A stretch of 64,000 bases of DNA, taken from the NCBI GenBank assembly GCA_001512505.1, contig LFSC01000036.1:37893-101892 (forward strand). Reading direction: 5' to 3'. Position 1 is the stretch's first letter. Every line of letters starts with the position of its first letter. Below are positions 45,212-55,041 of the stretch, piece after piece. This DNA comes from Clostridiaceae bacterium DTU079. GTDB lineage: Bacteria; Bacillota; Clostridia; Acetivibrionales; Acetivibrionaceae. The position numbers and the translations under genes were made by a program. The notes under the pieces are model-generated. The model ran no database searches, had not been told where the DNA came from, and saw only the letters and a program-made list of their open reading frames with translations.

Positions 45212-46234
45212 GTGATAAAAAAGATAGATAGATTAATAATTCCTATGGATTACCGTCCGGTTTTATCCGTTAAAGATACAGAAATTGCTATAAAGAAAAT
45301 AAAGGATTATTTTGAAGCAGCATTGGCTTCGGAATTGAACTTAACCAGGGTTTCGGCACCGCTTTTTGTAAAGCCCGAAACCGGCATGAATGACAATCTG
45401 AATGGAGTCGAAAGACCTGTAAATTTCGAGGTTAAATCCATAGGCGGGGGGATTGTTGAAATAGTGCATTCCCTTGCAAAATGGAAGAGGGTAGCCCTGG
45501 CCAAGTATGGATTTAAGGTCGGAGAAGGTCTGTATACGGACATGAATGCCATTAGAAGGGATGAGGATCTTGATAATCTTCATTCAATATATGTTGACCA
45601 GTGGGACTGGGAAGCAATAATAAACAAAGAAGACAGAAATGAAGAAACCTTAAAAGCGATAGTGAGAAAAATATTTAATGTTTTAAAGAAGACTGAGGAA
45701 CATGTTTTCGAAGCATACCCTCATATCCCTAAAACACTGCCGGAGGATATATTTTTCATTACAACCCAGGAATTGGAGGATATGTACCCAAATCTTTCCC
45801 CTAAGGAAAGGGAAGAGGCTATTTGCAGGGATAAAAAGGCCGTGTTTGTAATGAAAATCGGGGGTATTCTCAAGTCGGGCATAAAACATGACGGACGTGC
45901 ACCAGACTATGACGATTGGACATTGAACGGTGATATATTGTTGTGGTATCCTCTTCTTGAAACCGCTTTTGAAATATCGTCCATGGGCATTAGGGTGGAC
46001 GAAGATTCCCTGATGCACCAGCTTAAAGAAGCCGGTTGTGAAGAAAGAACAAAGCTAAAATATCATATGGATTTGCTGGAGAAAAAACTTCCATATACAG
46101 TTGGAGGCGGTATTGGCCAATCCAGGCTGTGTATGTATTTTCTCAAAAAGGCACACATCGGAGAGGTTCAATCCTCGGTGTGGCCGGATTCGATGGTAGA
46201 TGCCTGTGAAAGCGCAAATATTTATTTATTGTAA
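45212..46234 (+). CDS. asnA: Aspartate--ammonia ligase (asparagine synthetase A)
   Basis: A 340-residue enzyme making asparagine from aspartate, ammonia and ATP. Typical class II-synthetase-like motifs: [45 protein letters not shown], and [14 protein letters not shown] near the end. The length matches the family (~330-340). I favour GTG 45212, 9 bp after gggagg; ATG 45206 is in frame but only 3 bp from that site. It is followed 94 bp later by asnS on the same strand. Together they make asparagine and charge it onto tRNA. Confidence 0.95.
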   Translation: MIKKIDRLIIPMDYRPVLSVKDTEIAIKKIKDYFEAALASELNLTRVSAPLFVKPETGMNDNLNGVERPVNFEVKSIGGGIVEIVHSLAKWKRVALAKYGFKVGEGLYTDMNAIRRDEDLDNLHSIYVDQWDWEAIINKEDRNEETLKAIVRKIFNVLKKTEEHVFEAYPHIPKTLPEDIFFITTQELEDMYPNLSPKEREEAICRDKKAVFVMKIGGILKSGIKHDGRAPDYDDWTLNGDILLWYPLLETAFEISSMGIRVDEDSLMHQLKEAGCEERTKLKYHMDLLEKKLPYTVGGGIGQSRLCMYFLKKAHIGEVQSSVWPDSMVDACESANIYLL

Positions 46235-46328
46235 CTTGTTTATAGTTTACTGATTTTTTGGATAGGATATAATAATTAATATGATAAAAATAAAATTTTA
46301 AAATATTAATTGATAGAGGGGTTAGGAA

Positions 46329-47723
46329 ATGAAAACTACATTGGTAAAAAAGCTTTATAGAGAAACCGAAGAATATTTAAATAAGGATATAGTTGTTGCA
46401 GGCTGGGTTCGTACCCTGAGGGATTCAAAAGTATTTGGTTTTATTGAACTCAATGATGGTTCTTTCTTTAAAAACCTTCAAATTGTATTTGAAGAACAGA
46501 ATATTGATAATTTTAAGGAAGTGGTAAAGCTTCCTGTGGGATCGGCGATTATTGCATACGGAAAGCTTGTTGAAACTCCGGGCGCAAAGCAGCCTTTCGA
46601 ATTGAAGGCAAGCAAGATTGAGATCGAAGGGTTATCAACTTCGGAATATCCGCTTCAAAAGAAAAGACATTCTTTTGAATACTTAAGAACTATTGCCCAT
46701 TTGAGACCGAGGACAAATGCTTTTTCAGCAGTATTCAGGATAAGATCCCTAGCTTCCTATGCCATACACAAATTCTTTCAGGAGAGGGGATTTGTATATG
46801 TTCATACTCCCATAATCACAGGAAGTGATGCAGAAGGTGCCGGTCAGATGTTCAGGGTTACAACCCTTGATATGAATAATTTGCCTCTGACGGAGGACGG
46901 AAAAGTCGATTTTTCCAAGGACTTTTTTGACAAGGAAACCAATCTTACTGTCAGCGGTCAGTTAGAGGGCGAGACCTATTGTATGGCCTTTAGGAATATA
47001 TACACCTTCGGACCTACTTTCAGAGCGGAAAATTCCAATACGGCAAGGCATGCGGCGGAATTCTGGATGATTGAACCGGAGATAGCCTTTGCGGATCTTA
47101 ACGATGATATGGAGCTCGCAGAGGATATGCTTAAGTATATTATTAATTATTGTATGGAAAATGCCCCGGAAGAAATGGAGTTCTTTAATAATTTTATTGA
47201 TAAAGGACTTTTTGATAGATTGAACAACATTGTAAATTCTGATTTCGCTCATGTTACATACACTGAGGCTATTGATATTCTCAGCAAAGCTACTGTAAAG
47301 TTTGATTACCCTGTTAAGTGGGGGGTAGACCTCCAGACCGAGCATGAGAGATACCTTACGGAACAGGTGTTCAAAAAGCCTGTATTTGTTACCGACTATC
47401 CGAAAGAGATCAAGGCTTTTTACATGAGGCTGAATGATGACAATAAGACAGTTGCTGCCATGGACCTTCTGGTTCCCGGTGTGGGTGAAATAATTGGAGG
47501 AAGCCAGAGGGAAGAAAGACTGGATCTTCTTGAAAAGAGGATGGACGAACTCAACCTTAAAAAGGAGGATTACTGGTGGTATCTGGATCTTCGCAGATAC
47601 GGAAGCTGTAAACATGCCGGATTCGGTCTAGGGTTTGAACGGGCTATTATGTATATTACCGGTATGACTAATATCAGAGATGTAATTGCTTACCCGAGAA
47701 CTGTCCACAATGCGGAGTTTTAA
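46329..47723 (+). CDS. asnS: Asparaginyl-tRNA synthetase
   Basis: A 464-residue class IIb synthetase. N-terminal OB-fold anticodon-binding domain (~1-105, [20 protein letters not shown]) and class II catalytic core: motif 2 region around [20 protein letters not shown], the [10 protein letters not shown] strand, and motif 3 ([17 protein letters not shown]). Length is normal. Start ATG 46329 with gagggg upstream. It lies 94 bp after asnA and is probably co-transcribed; I saw no T-box leader. Confidence 0.96.
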   Translation: MKTTLVKKLYRETEEYLNKDIVVAGWVRTLRDSKVFGFIELNDGSFFKNLQIVFEEQNIDNFKEVVKLPVGSAIIAYGKLVETPGAKQPFELKASKIEIEGLSTSEYPLQKKRHSFEYLRTIAHLRPRTNAFSAVFRIRSLASYAIHKFFQERGFVYVHTPIITGSDAEGAGQMFRVTTLDMNNLPLTEDGKVDFSKDFFDKETNLTVSGQLEGETYCMAFRNIYTFGPTFRAENSNTARHAAEFWMIEPEIAFADLNDDMELAEDMLKYIINYCMENAPEEMEFFNNFIDKGLFDRLNNIVNSDFAHVTYTEAIDILSKATVKFDYPVKWGVDLQTEHERYLTEQVFKKPVFVTDYPKEIKAFYMRLNDDNKTVAAMDLLVPGVGEIIGGSQREERLDLLEKRMDELNLKKEDYWWYLDLRRYGSCKHAGFGLGFERAIMYITGMTNIRDVIAYPRTVHNAEF

Positions 47724-47875
47724 TATTTTCCAATAACTTGGCGGCAAGATTATCGTAAGAAAGCATAATAAAAAGCACAATAAAGAAAATATCATTAGGA
47801 AGAAGCATTCTGCAATTAAGAGTATGAATTCTTAAAAAAGGTAACTGTATTAAAAGTAACTGCATAAAAATAAGA

Positions 47876-47916
47876 AGAGCCGAAAGGAAATCATGAATCC
47901 TTCGGCCCTTTTATTT
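47876..47916. terminator. Bidirectional terminator between asnS and the GH48 gene
   Basis: A stem of about 12 bp with a bulge (agagccgaaagga from 47876 with tccttcggccct to 47909), flanked by T runs on both strands, 15 bp after the GH48 stop codon. Confidence 0.75.
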
Positions 47917-47924
47917 TAAACTTT

Positions 47925-50879
47925 TTATGGTTCACTTCCGGAAACCAGATTGCCTGAAACGTAGAGAGCTATTCTTCCGGAACCGGTAGAGTAATCATTA
48001 TTAAGATGATAGTTTGACCAATCCGATTTCCAGAATCTTGCCTGAATTTCTACGGTGGCGTTCGGATCTAAACTTCCGGCTCCGTCTGTGAATCCTATCT
48101 CAAGATAGTAATCGGCATTGCTCCTTGGAGAAGGAAGTTTTACAAACCGGCCGGTGACATTGGAAGAACCGGCGTTACTCCAGTCACAAGCGAAATTCTG
48201 TGATTGATCGCCGTCAACAGTATAGTAATATCTTATTTTCACATCCGAAAGCTTAACGCTGGAATCGGATCTATTGGTAATTTTTAAACTTACATTAACA
48301 TTGGTTGTTGTTTCATTAAAATTGTTGTTAGTATACTGCAGCGAAAGTTTTACTGGCCCATTATCCGGCTTTTTAGTCGGCGTATTAGTAGGTCTTCTGG
48401 TTGGAGTATTGGTAGGTCTTCTAGTCGGCGTAGGCGTATTAGTAGGTTTTCTAGTCGGAGTATTGGTAGGTCTCTTAGTGGGAGTATTAGTCGGTTTCTT
48501 AGTCGGAGTATTGGTTGGCCTCTTAGTCGGGGTATTAGTCGGCTTTTTAGTTGGAGTATTGGTAGGCTTAATAGTAGGTGTATTTGTTGCTTTTTGGGTC
48601 GGAGTAGGTTTAATTGTCGGTGTATGCGTAGAATTATCAGTACCTGTAGGCGATATTGTCGGTGTATTGGTAGGCTCCGGTGTTTGGGTAGGTGTAACGG
48701 TAGGTGTCGGTTCTAAAGTTGAAGTAGGAGAAATAACGGGTGTATTATCCGGACTGGATGTTTGAGAAACACCTTTATTTCCTTCCGGTTTAATACCGGG
48801 TACCGTTACCTTTCCCTTCCGTTCAAAATAAATGTGATACATTGCATTTGCCATTGCAACTTCAGCCTGGGTCCAAAAACGGTGATATTTCATTTGAGGA
48901 GCATTGCCACTGTTAACGGTTTTTTCCAACTCTAAATAGCCGGGATCATTTTTATAATTGGGACGTATTTCAATAAAGGTTATTCCGTTTTTTATTTCCG
49001 CTCCCTGAGCATTAGTACCGGAAAAGTCGGAAGGAATATACACTTCATCAAAAAAGCGTTTGTAATCGTCTCTTGATTCGGGAGTGGAAATACCCAAATC
49101 ATCCTTGTAATTTTTCCACATTCTATCAAGAAGCTGTTTTGCAGTTTCTCTGGCCTGATCATTGAGAGCCTTTTCATGCTTTTCGGTGGCGGCAGCATAA
49201 TATATGAGTGCTTTTGCATAGGCAGCAGCAACACCCGCATCGTTTGTCCAGTCCTTAATTGTGCAATGAAGGTTCTTATTGGAAGAAGGTTTTCCTGTCC
49301 ATGTATCAGGCTGACCGCTCCATTCTAAAGTACAAGGAATTTGATATGTGCCGTCATTGTTCAGATAAGTGTTTTCCATTGCCCATGATGCCCAATTCCT
49401 GCAAAGCTCACTTATTTTCTTATCTCCGGTCAGATAATAATATTCCATGATTCTTTCCATTGACCTTGCCTGAAATCCAAACCAATTGTTGCTGGGCGGA
49501 TCATGATAAACAGGCTGCCAGTCGTATGCCATATCATAGAATGTACTTGTTCTTTCAGGATACTTTTCATATTTCCCGTTCCAGCTATTGGTTACACCAC
49601 CGGCTATGGCACCTTCAGAACTTTGAAGGTACTGAAATAATTCCAGCTGCCGCTCTAGGCTCTTTTCCCAGTCTTTTTTCGAATTTTTTGATTTTGGTTT
49701 AAGTATCGATTCACTGGATAAAGCAAAGGCAGCAACCGGGTTTTGATATCCCTGGTGCAGATGGGAGTTTCCGTTTCTCCAACTTGAAGTTCCGCCTATA
49801 TCTCCTCCCCATGAAATATTCCAGGAAAGAAGATAATGGCAACTATCATAGCCTTTGCCGAAATTTGACCCGTTTTGAACTCCTATGGGTCTGAAATATT
49901 TATCAAATAAAGAATATCTGAGATAATCCCCCATTTTTGCAGCTTTTTCAAAGTAGGGTTTAAGTTCTTTATGTACTCCTTGTTCTTTAGACCAGAGGTA
50001 TGCCCAATAAGTTGCCTGTATTTGTCTGGCATCGGCGTCAGGTGATGAGGTGTAACGCCATTGCTTTGCAGGTTGAGTAGAACTGCTGAATAAAGACAGA
50101 AAACCACTCTTGTTGACATCACCCCATTTAAAGTCTTCCCAGGCGGGATGCGGAATGGTTTCCCATACAGACTCCTCAGGTCCCCTTCGGTATGTATTTA
50201 TATACGAGTAACGGCTTGTACCGTCGCCATGATTTCCGAATCCATACCAGTTATCCACATCAAGAAGCCAGTGCATCTGGTATAAAGCTTTTGAGCTGTA
50301 AACAGAAGCCAGATGATCGGAGATGGGATCAATGCCCGTGGGTGCACTTTCACTGACAGCAACGGGATAGCCACTGATAGAATTGGCTTCCGGTGCATAT
50401 TGTGAAGGTATTTTCGGTGAATAAGCCTCGATACCGGGTTGATCCTTTTGAGGGTCGGGAATAATATATTGCTCTGTTTTATCCCACGCATCTATAAAAT
50501 ATGACCAGTCACCGGTAAGCTTACCGTAAGTAGCTCCAAGCCAAACCATATAACTGAAAGCTTCACTTGTTGTAAGATGGCCGTAATCCAGTGAATCTAC
50601 AATAAGGGTTTCAATTGAATGGTAAGGAATACCCTCTTCACTTAGATAACCTTTAGTATAAATATCTCCAAAAAGCTTGATAAATCTATCAGAATACACG
50701 GTTGAAAATTCTGTAGAAGGTTTTGTTTTATTGGGAACGGATATTGAACCGGATTGCTTACTGTCTCCATCGTTTTTCATGATGAACATTGCTGAAACAA
50801 TTATTGAAACAGCCACCAGGCCGAATAAGCCCAATATGAAGATTTTTCTTCTTCGTTTTACATTATAAATTATTTTCAT
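47925..50879 (-). CDS. celY: GH48 exocellulase with C-terminal CBM3, non-cellulosomal (CelY-like)
   Basis: 984 residues: signal/membrane segment (~12-34), GH48 catalytic domain (~55-690), Thr/Pro-rich linker (~700-840) with eight-residue TNTPTKKP-type repeats, and C-terminal CBM3 (~845-984, KIRYYYTVDGDQSQNFACDW and GFTDGAGSL). The likely general acid is Glu106 in TTSEAFSYMVWLGATYG. GH48 enzymes release cellobiose processively from the reducing end. There is no dockerin, which sets it apart from CelS and matches the free enzyme CelY of A. thermocellus, as I recall it. The ATG 50879 has no clear ribosome site nearby. Single gene with its own terminator. Confidence 0.93.
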   Translation of the reverse strand: MKIIYNVKRRRKIFILGLFGLVAVSIIVSAMFIMKNDGDSKQSGSISVPNKTKPSTEFSTVYSDRFIKLFGDIYTKGYLSEEGIPYHSIETLIVDSLDYGHLTTSEAFSYMVWLGATYGKLTGDWSYFIDAWDKTEQYIIPDPQKDQPGIEAYSPKIPSQYAPEANSISGYPVAVSESAPTGIDPISDHLASVYSSKALYQMHWLLDVDNWYGFGNHGDGTSRYSYINTYRRGPEESVWETIPHPAWEDFKWGDVNKSGFLSLFSSSTQPAKQWRYTSSPDADARQIQATYWAYLWSKEQGVHKELKPYFEKAAKMGDYLRYSLFDKYFRPIGVQNGSNFGKGYDSCHYLLSWNISWGGDIGGTSSWRNGNSHLHQGYQNPVAAFALSSESILKPKSKNSKKDWEKSLERQLELFQYLQSSEGAIAGGVTNSWNGKYEKYPERTSTFYDMAYDWQPVYHDPPSNNWFGFQARSMERIMEYYYLTGDKKISELCRNWASWAMENTYLNNDGTYQIPCTLEWSGQPDTWTGKPSSNKNLHCTIKDWTNDAGVAAAYAKALIYYAAATEKHEKALNDQARETAKQLLDRMWKNYKDDLGISTPESRDDYKRFFDEVYIPSDFSGTNAQGAEIKNGITFIEIRPNYKNDPGYLELEKTVNSGNAPQMKYHRFWTQAEVAMANAMYHIYFERKGKVTVPGIKPEGNKGVSQTSSPDNTPVISPTSTLEPTPTVTPTQTPEPTNTPTISPTGTDNSTHTPTIKPTPTQKATNTPTIKPTNTPTKKPTNTPTKRPTNTPTKKPTNTPTKRPTNTPTRKPTNTPTPTRRPTNTPTRRPTNTPTKKPDNGPVKLSLQYTNNNFNETTTNVNVSLKITNRSDSSVKLSDVKIRYYYTVDGDQSQNFACDWSNAGSSNVTGRFVKLPSPRSNADYYLEIGFTDGAGSLDPNATVEIQARFWKSDWSNYHLNNDYSTGSGRIALYVSGNLVSGSEP
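48367..48590 (-). repeat. 24-bp tandem repeats encoding the celY linker
   Basis: About nine copies of a 24-bp unit encode TNTPTKKP/TNTPTKRP/TNTPTRRP. One unit carries two extra residues (TNTPTPTRRP). Lys-Lys and Lys-Arg versions alternate, which suggests duplication of two-unit blocks. The linker separates the GH48 domain from the CBM3. Confidence 0.9.
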
Positions 50880-51182
50880 AAGATTCTGTATATGTGCACT
50901 CTTGCATTAATGCCCGATGCACATTATACAAATAACCTCCCTGCGAATAAATGTTTATATGTATAAATAATATTAACCGCTTGAGATCCCTAGTATTAAT
51001 TATACTAATAAATTAATATTTCCGCAATTATTTTACTATGTGCGGTGTTTGTATATTAAGGCAGGGATAGAAACTATAAAATTAAGATTTGAGGATCAAG
51101 AACTTATTTTAAATTTTGGTGCATTAAATAAATGACAGGAAGAATGCTCCGGATACTTAAGCTTCATATGTGAAGAGTATCG
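50880..51182 (-). promoter_or_regulatory. Upstream region of celY
   Basis: 303 AT-rich bases. On the minus strand TATAAT occurs at 50923-50928, with no good -35. A strong ggagg site (50936-50940) lies 56-60 bp before the celY ATG and precedes only very short reading frames. No gene is seen. Confidence 0.4.
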
Positions 51183-51791
51183 TTAAACTCCGAATATAAT
51201 GTATGAAGCAATTCCTAGAAGTGCTGAAAGCATAATTGCTAATATTGGATGAAGTTTGTATTTTGCTATAGCCACAAGGATTATTACAAATATTGTAATG
51301 CCTGCAAAGTCCGGTTGAATTGAGATTATCAGGCTCGATACGTTGCCTTTTAAAAGCTCAAATAAACCCGGAAACTCAATCTTTGACTTAAGTATTGAGG
51401 TTTGTGAAATAAAAATTACCGCAGAGGAAATTAATCCTATGGTAACCGGCCGGATGACCTGCAAAATGGAATTTACAAGCTTACTCTCTTTAAACTGGAT
51501 AAAAAAGCGGGCAACAAGTGTTATAATAACCAACGAGGGTAAAGCAACCCCAAGGGTCGCTGCCATTGAACCCAAAACTCCTGCCGTTTTGGCACCGACA
51601 TAGGTTGCAGTATTGGTGGCCAGGGGACCCGGAGTCATCTCTGACACAGCCAAAATATTGGCAAATTCCTCAGCATCCATCCAGCCTAAAGCCTCCAGCT
51701 CTTCCTGCATAAGAGGTATCATAGCGTAACCGCCTCCGAAGCTGACGGCTCCGATTTTGAAAAATGTCCAGAATAATAACCAATAAATCAT
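51183..51791 (-). CDS. Chromate transporter family protein (ChrA half)
   Basis: A 202-residue membrane protein of the CHR family (PF02417): FFKIGAVSFGGGYAMIPLMQ near the N terminus and SEMTPGPLATNTATYVGAK, then about five helices. Many Firmicutes encode CHR transporters as two short proteins, as here; the partner gene overlaps its start by 4 bp (ATGA). Chromate export by proton exchange is known for long ChrA; for short pairs the anion is often untested. Confidence 0.88.
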   Translation of the reverse strand: MIYWLLFWTFFKIGAVSFGGGYAMIPLMQEELEALGWMDAEEFANILAVSEMTPGPLATNTATYVGAKTAGVLGSMAATLGVALPSLVIITLVARFFIQFKESKLVNSILQVIRPVTIGLISSAVIFISQTSILKSKIEFPGLFELLKGNVSSLIISIQPDFAGITIFVIILVAIAKYKLHPILAIMLSALLGIASYIIFGV

Positions 51792-52363
51792 GATCTGTTC
51801 ACCTTTCTAATTACTTTTACGTTTGATACAAGATGTTTTATTATACCCAAAATAACTCCCGCTAATATTATTAAAATATCGTTATCAAATAACAGTATTA
51901 AGAAAAACGCGATTACGGCTATAACAGCTGAAAACACATCCTTTATTGTGTTTTTTATCAGCTTTATGGCTGTTACAAGAATAAGAGCGGTAACACCGGC
52001 TCTTACTCCCGCAAAAGCTTTTATAACATAAATATTATTGCTTAAACTAAACAAAAGCTGATAAATTGCAAGGATAATTAAGAATGAGGGAAGGACGGCT
52101 CCTAATACTGCTGCGATGCCACCCTTAAGCTTTGCTCTTTTATAACCTACAAATATTGAAGTGTTTACTGCAACTACTCCGGGAACCGATTGGGCAATAG
52201 CAAATATGTCTATGATTTCCTCCTGAGTAGCCCATTTCTTATTTTCCACGACTTCTTTTTCAATAAGGGGAAGCATGGCATAGCCTCCACCTAATGTGAA
52301 AGCACCAATCTTAAAAAATGTAATAAAGATTTCGAATAATTCCTTTAACCCTGTCTTTTTCAT
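51788..52363 (-). CDS. Chromate transporter family protein (ChrA half)
   Basis: A 191-residue CHR-family protein with FFKIGAFTLGGGYAMLPLIE and AIAQSVPGVVAVNTSIFVGYK, then about five helices. It pairs with the downstream half. The start at 52363 (MKKTGLK) follows an agggcagg site; a longer in-frame start at 52399 has none. The two halves probably form a heterodimer in opposite orientations. Confidence 0.87.
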   Translation of the reverse strand: MKKTGLKELFEIFITFFKIGAFTLGGGYAMLPLIEKEVVENKKWATQEEIIDIFAIAQSVPGVVAVNTSIFVGYKRAKLKGGIAAVLGAVLPSFLIILAIYQLLFSLSNNIYVIKAFAGVRAGVTALILVTAIKLIKNTIKDVFSAVIAVIAFFLILLFDNDILIILAGVILGIIKHLVSNVKVIRKVNRS

Positions 52364-52618
52364 AAAAACCTGCCCTAAAAAAACATATATTTTTTGCATA
52401 TGTTTATATAATAACCGTTAATGCAATTTTATAAAAGAGTAAGTTGGTATCAAAATATTAAAAATTTTTTAAGACATTTTATAAAATTATCCGTATTATA
52501 TGTTTAGAAATATACGAGGACATTTTAAAATTTCAAAGGCAGGAAATTAGTTTTGTTGGAAAGCATATAAGATATGTTTCTTTAACAAAGGATTTTAAAC
52601 CAATAAGGAGGAAAAGGC

Positions 52619-53086
52619 ATGAAACGCAGGTTAGTCCGTTCAAAAAACGACAAAATACTGGCAGGTGTCTGTGGAGGAATTGCAGAGTACTTTGATATTG
52701 ATCCCACTATTGTAAGGCTGGGGTTAGTGATTTCGATTATTGCAGGTCCCGGAATACTGGCCTATATTGCTGCTATTTTTATTATTCCTGAAGATGACGG
52801 CTCAAGCTATAGACCAAGCAATTTCTTTGAAGATGACAACAAAGTTTTTACCCCAAATGGGTATGACCCCGAGAAGGATTTTAGTACCGTTATGGGAGAC
52901 AAGAATAATGGCTTAAATCGCGATCCGGAAAAAAGCAAAACCTTTATTGGAATATGCCTTATAATACTCGGAGCTGTTTTCCTAGCGAAGCAATTTATTA
53001 GAATTGACCTTAAACTAATTATTCCGGCGCTTCTTATAGGTATTGGTCTATTGATTGTATTTAAAGGCGGGAGGCGACTGCCATGA
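52619..53086 (+). CDS. PspC-domain membrane protein
   Basis: 155 residues. N-terminal PspC domain (1-60: RRLVRSKNDKILAGVCGGIAEYFDIDPTIVRL and a following helix), an acidic linker (~60-105), then two membrane helices (~108-150, LiaI/DUF5668-like). PspC proteins act in envelope-stress sensing. Start ATG 52619 with aaggagg. It overlaps the next gene by 4 bp. Confidence 0.88.
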   Translation: MKRRLVRSKNDKILAGVCGGIAEYFDIDPTIVRLGLVISIIAGPGILAYIAAIFIIPEDDGSSYRPSNFFEDDNKVFTPNGYDPEKDFSTVMGDKNNGLNRDPEKSKTFIGICLIILGAVFLAKQFIRIDLKLIIPALLIGIGLLIVFKGGRRLP

Positions 53087-54033
53087 ATAAAAAAGGTAGA
53101 GGTATAGGGCTTGGAATGTTCTTTATATTTATTGGTGTTATAGCGATGATGATTCACTTTGATATGTTAAGCATATGGGGGATATTTGGATTTGTACGTG
53201 ATAATGTATCAATGCTTTTGGCCATGTTGCTTATTTTAACCGGAGTAAATATTGTTTTAAGAAAATATCCTTTTGTCAAGATTATTAGCTGGGGCGCATT
53301 TTTCGCGGCATTGGCATTGCTAATTTATAACTTTAATGTTAATTACAGCGAAAGGAATAAAGAAGAAATAAAAAGTTCCTATGACACACCGTTTACCGTG
53401 GAAAAAAAGCTTGAAACCAAGGAAGGAAAATTAAATGTAAACATTGGAGGGTTCAAGCTTAAAATCGGTTCAACGGAAGCAAACCTTGTTGAAGGAGTTA
53501 TTAGGGACCCCGATTTAAAATATGAGGTAGACTATAAAGACGGTGAAAGGGTTGCCAAAATTAATTTTAAATCCAAATCCCATAAATCAGTATACGGATT
53601 GAATGATATTTTGGACTCAAGGAGCTTTGCATTGGAAAGACAATCGGAAATACTGATAAACGATGATGTTGTGTGGGACATAAAATTGGATGCCGGAGCC
53701 CTTGAGAGTGATATGGATTTATCTCAAGTTAAAGTTAAGAGCCTAAGTTTGGATGGAGGAGCAGGAAGCTTTAAAGTGGTGCTGGGAAATAAATATCCTT
53801 CTACAGAGGTGGAAATTGACACGGGTGCATCCGAGATTGAATTTTACGTTCCAAAGGATTCGGGTGTGAAATTGAATATTGACGGACTCGTTAGTTCTAA
53901 AGATTTTACAGATATAGCTTTTGAAAAAAAAGGTGGACATTATTATACTCCCAATTACGACGAGGCGGTAAATAAAATTGAAATTAAGATAGATATGGGT
54001 GTTGGAGCTCTTAAGATTAAAGGTGTGGATTAG
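53083..54033 (+). CDS. LiaF-like membrane protein with toast-rack C-terminal domain
   Basis: 316 residues: four short membrane helices (~8-90, LiaI/LiaF type) and a repetitive beta-rich outer domain (~105-316) with alternating strands (KLNVNIGGFKLKIGST, IKLDAGALESDMDLS, VEIDTGASEIEFYV, IDMGVGALKIKGVD). This is the DUF2154/toast-rack pattern seen in LiaF and related stress proteins. The ATGA overlap couples it to the PspC gene. Role in cell-envelope stress response is inferred from family. Confidence 0.82.
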   Translation: MNKKGRGIGLGMFFIFIGVIAMMIHFDMLSIWGIFGFVRDNVSMLLAMLLILTGVNIVLRKYPFVKIISWGAFFAALALLIYNFNVNYSERNKEEIKSSYDTPFTVEKKLETKEGKLNVNIGGFKLKIGSTEANLVEGVIRDPDLKYEVDYKDGERVAKINFKSKSHKSVYGLNDILDSRSFALERQSEILINDDVVWDIKLDAGALESDMDLSQVKVKSLSLDGGAGSFKVVLGNKYPSTEVEIDTGASEIEFYVPKDSGVKLNIDGLVSSKDFTDIAFEKKGGHYYTPNYDEAVNKIEIKIDMGVGALKIKGVD

Positions 54034-54118
54034 TTGATGTTCTCTATTTTAGTTCCGTATTAACAGGATATAAACCTTACTTCACAACAAAGCACAGTAC
54101 AGTGGGGATATTGAGACA

Positions 54119-54361
54119 ATGAAGCAAATGTGCACTGATGAGTTCTGGAAGGAAGTTGAGAGGGATCCTGATCTGTATTTACGTAAGGGAAGGGGAGAGG
54201 TTAGTTTTTTACAATACTTCCATACTGTAAAGAATAACGGTATATACTTAGTTTATGTAAGAATAAGCGATGACAGTGATATTTCAAGCTACCAAATAGA
54301 TCTCGAAATTGTTGATAAAAACGGTAAATTTCTTGTAAACTATGTAGGCTATAATGCATAA
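54119..54361 (+). CDS. Small hypothetical protein
   Basis: An 80-residue soluble acidic protein with no signal or membrane segment. Start ATG 54119 is 9 bp after ggggat; a second in-frame ATG lies three codons later. Alternating hydrophobic strands in the C-terminal half (IYLVYVRIS, YQIDLEIVDKNGKFLVNYVG) support a real small beta-rich domain. Family not recognised. It sits alone after the LiaF-like gene. Confidence 0.6.
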   Translation: MKQMCTDEFWKEVERDPDLYLRKGRGEVSFLQYFHTVKNNGIYLVYVRISDDSDISSYQIDLEIVDKNGKFLVNYVGYNA

Positions 54362-54502
54362 CATAATAATGGCATTCATAATGCATTCATAAATACTGAA
54401 ATATTGAAAAATGGAATATTGTTACTAGGAATTTTCACCAAAATATCGTATAATAATTATAGGTGTATTTTTTATGTATAATAAATCAGGAGGTGCTTTT
54501 AC

Positions 54503-54919
54503 GTGGTACTAAAGGATTTAATTGAAAAAAGAAGAAGAGAAAGAAGAAGAGCTGCAAGAAAAAAAGCTGTTAAAAATACTGCAATAGGAGCTGGAGTAGG
54601 GGCGGCAGTTGGATTGGCAGCAGGCGTTTTGTTGGCACCGAAGTCAGGAAAGGAAACCAGGCAGGACATTGCTGAAAATACGAAGAAGGCTGCCGGGTTT
54701 GTTTCCGAAAACACAAAGAAAGCCGTTAACAAGGTTTCTGAGGCTTCTAGAAAGGCTGTAGACACTGTCAAGGATTCGATAAATGATGTTAAAGAAAAAA
54801 TATCGGAATTCAGAGCAAAAAAGCAAGAAAGTGTTGAGGAAGTGGCAGTAACTGAGGAAGTTACAGAGGAAGTTTCCGAGGAAGCTGAAGGTAAAGGAAA
54901 AGGGAAAGGGAAAAAATAA
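54503..54919 (+). CDS. YtxH-domain protein
   Basis: 138 residues: a very basic N terminus (residues 8-25), a Gly/Ala-rich membrane-like segment (NTAIGAGVGAAVGLAAGVLL) directly followed by APKSGKETR, the YtxH signature. A long helical region with KAVNKVSEASRKAVDTV repeats and a charged Glu/Val then Gly/Lys tail follow. GTG 54503 is set by an aggaggtg site. YtxH/general stress proteins of this type have no known activity. A terminator-like hairpin follows. Confidence 0.85.
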   Translation: MVLKDLIEKRRRERRRAARKKAVKNTAIGAGVGAAVGLAAGVLLAPKSGKETRQDIAENTKKAAGFVSENTKKAVNKVSEASRKAVDTVKDSINDVKEKISEFRAKKQESVEEVAVTEEVTEEVSEEAEGKGKGKGKK

Positions 54920-54974
54920 TCTTTTTTAACAATTTATATGAAAATGTTCGGATTGTTTCACGAAGATAAGCCGG

Positions 54975-55016
54975 GCAAAAAGCGAAGGGGGGCTTAATGC
55001 CCCTAAGCTTTTTGTC
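54975..55016 (+). terminator. Intrinsic terminator between YtxH and DUF948-like genes
   Basis: gcaaaaagcgaagggg (54975-54990) pairs with cccctaagctttttgt (55000-55015) with an internal mismatch. The right arm itself contains the T run. An upstream in-frame ATG at 54997 falls in this hairpin, which supports the later start of the next gene. Confidence 0.65.
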
Positions 55017-55041
55017 GGAAATAAACAAAGGGGGAACCAAA

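Noticed and set aside
48274..48765. 163-residue VGVLVGLL-rich plus-strand frame opposite the celY linker
   Set aside because: It is the antisense reading of the Thr/Pro repeat, has no ribosome site, and its composition follows entirely from the 24-bp repeat.
54997..55041. ATG 54997 as start of the DUF948-like gene
   Set aside because: It lies in a terminator hairpin and has no ribosome site; ATG 55042 has aaaggggga.
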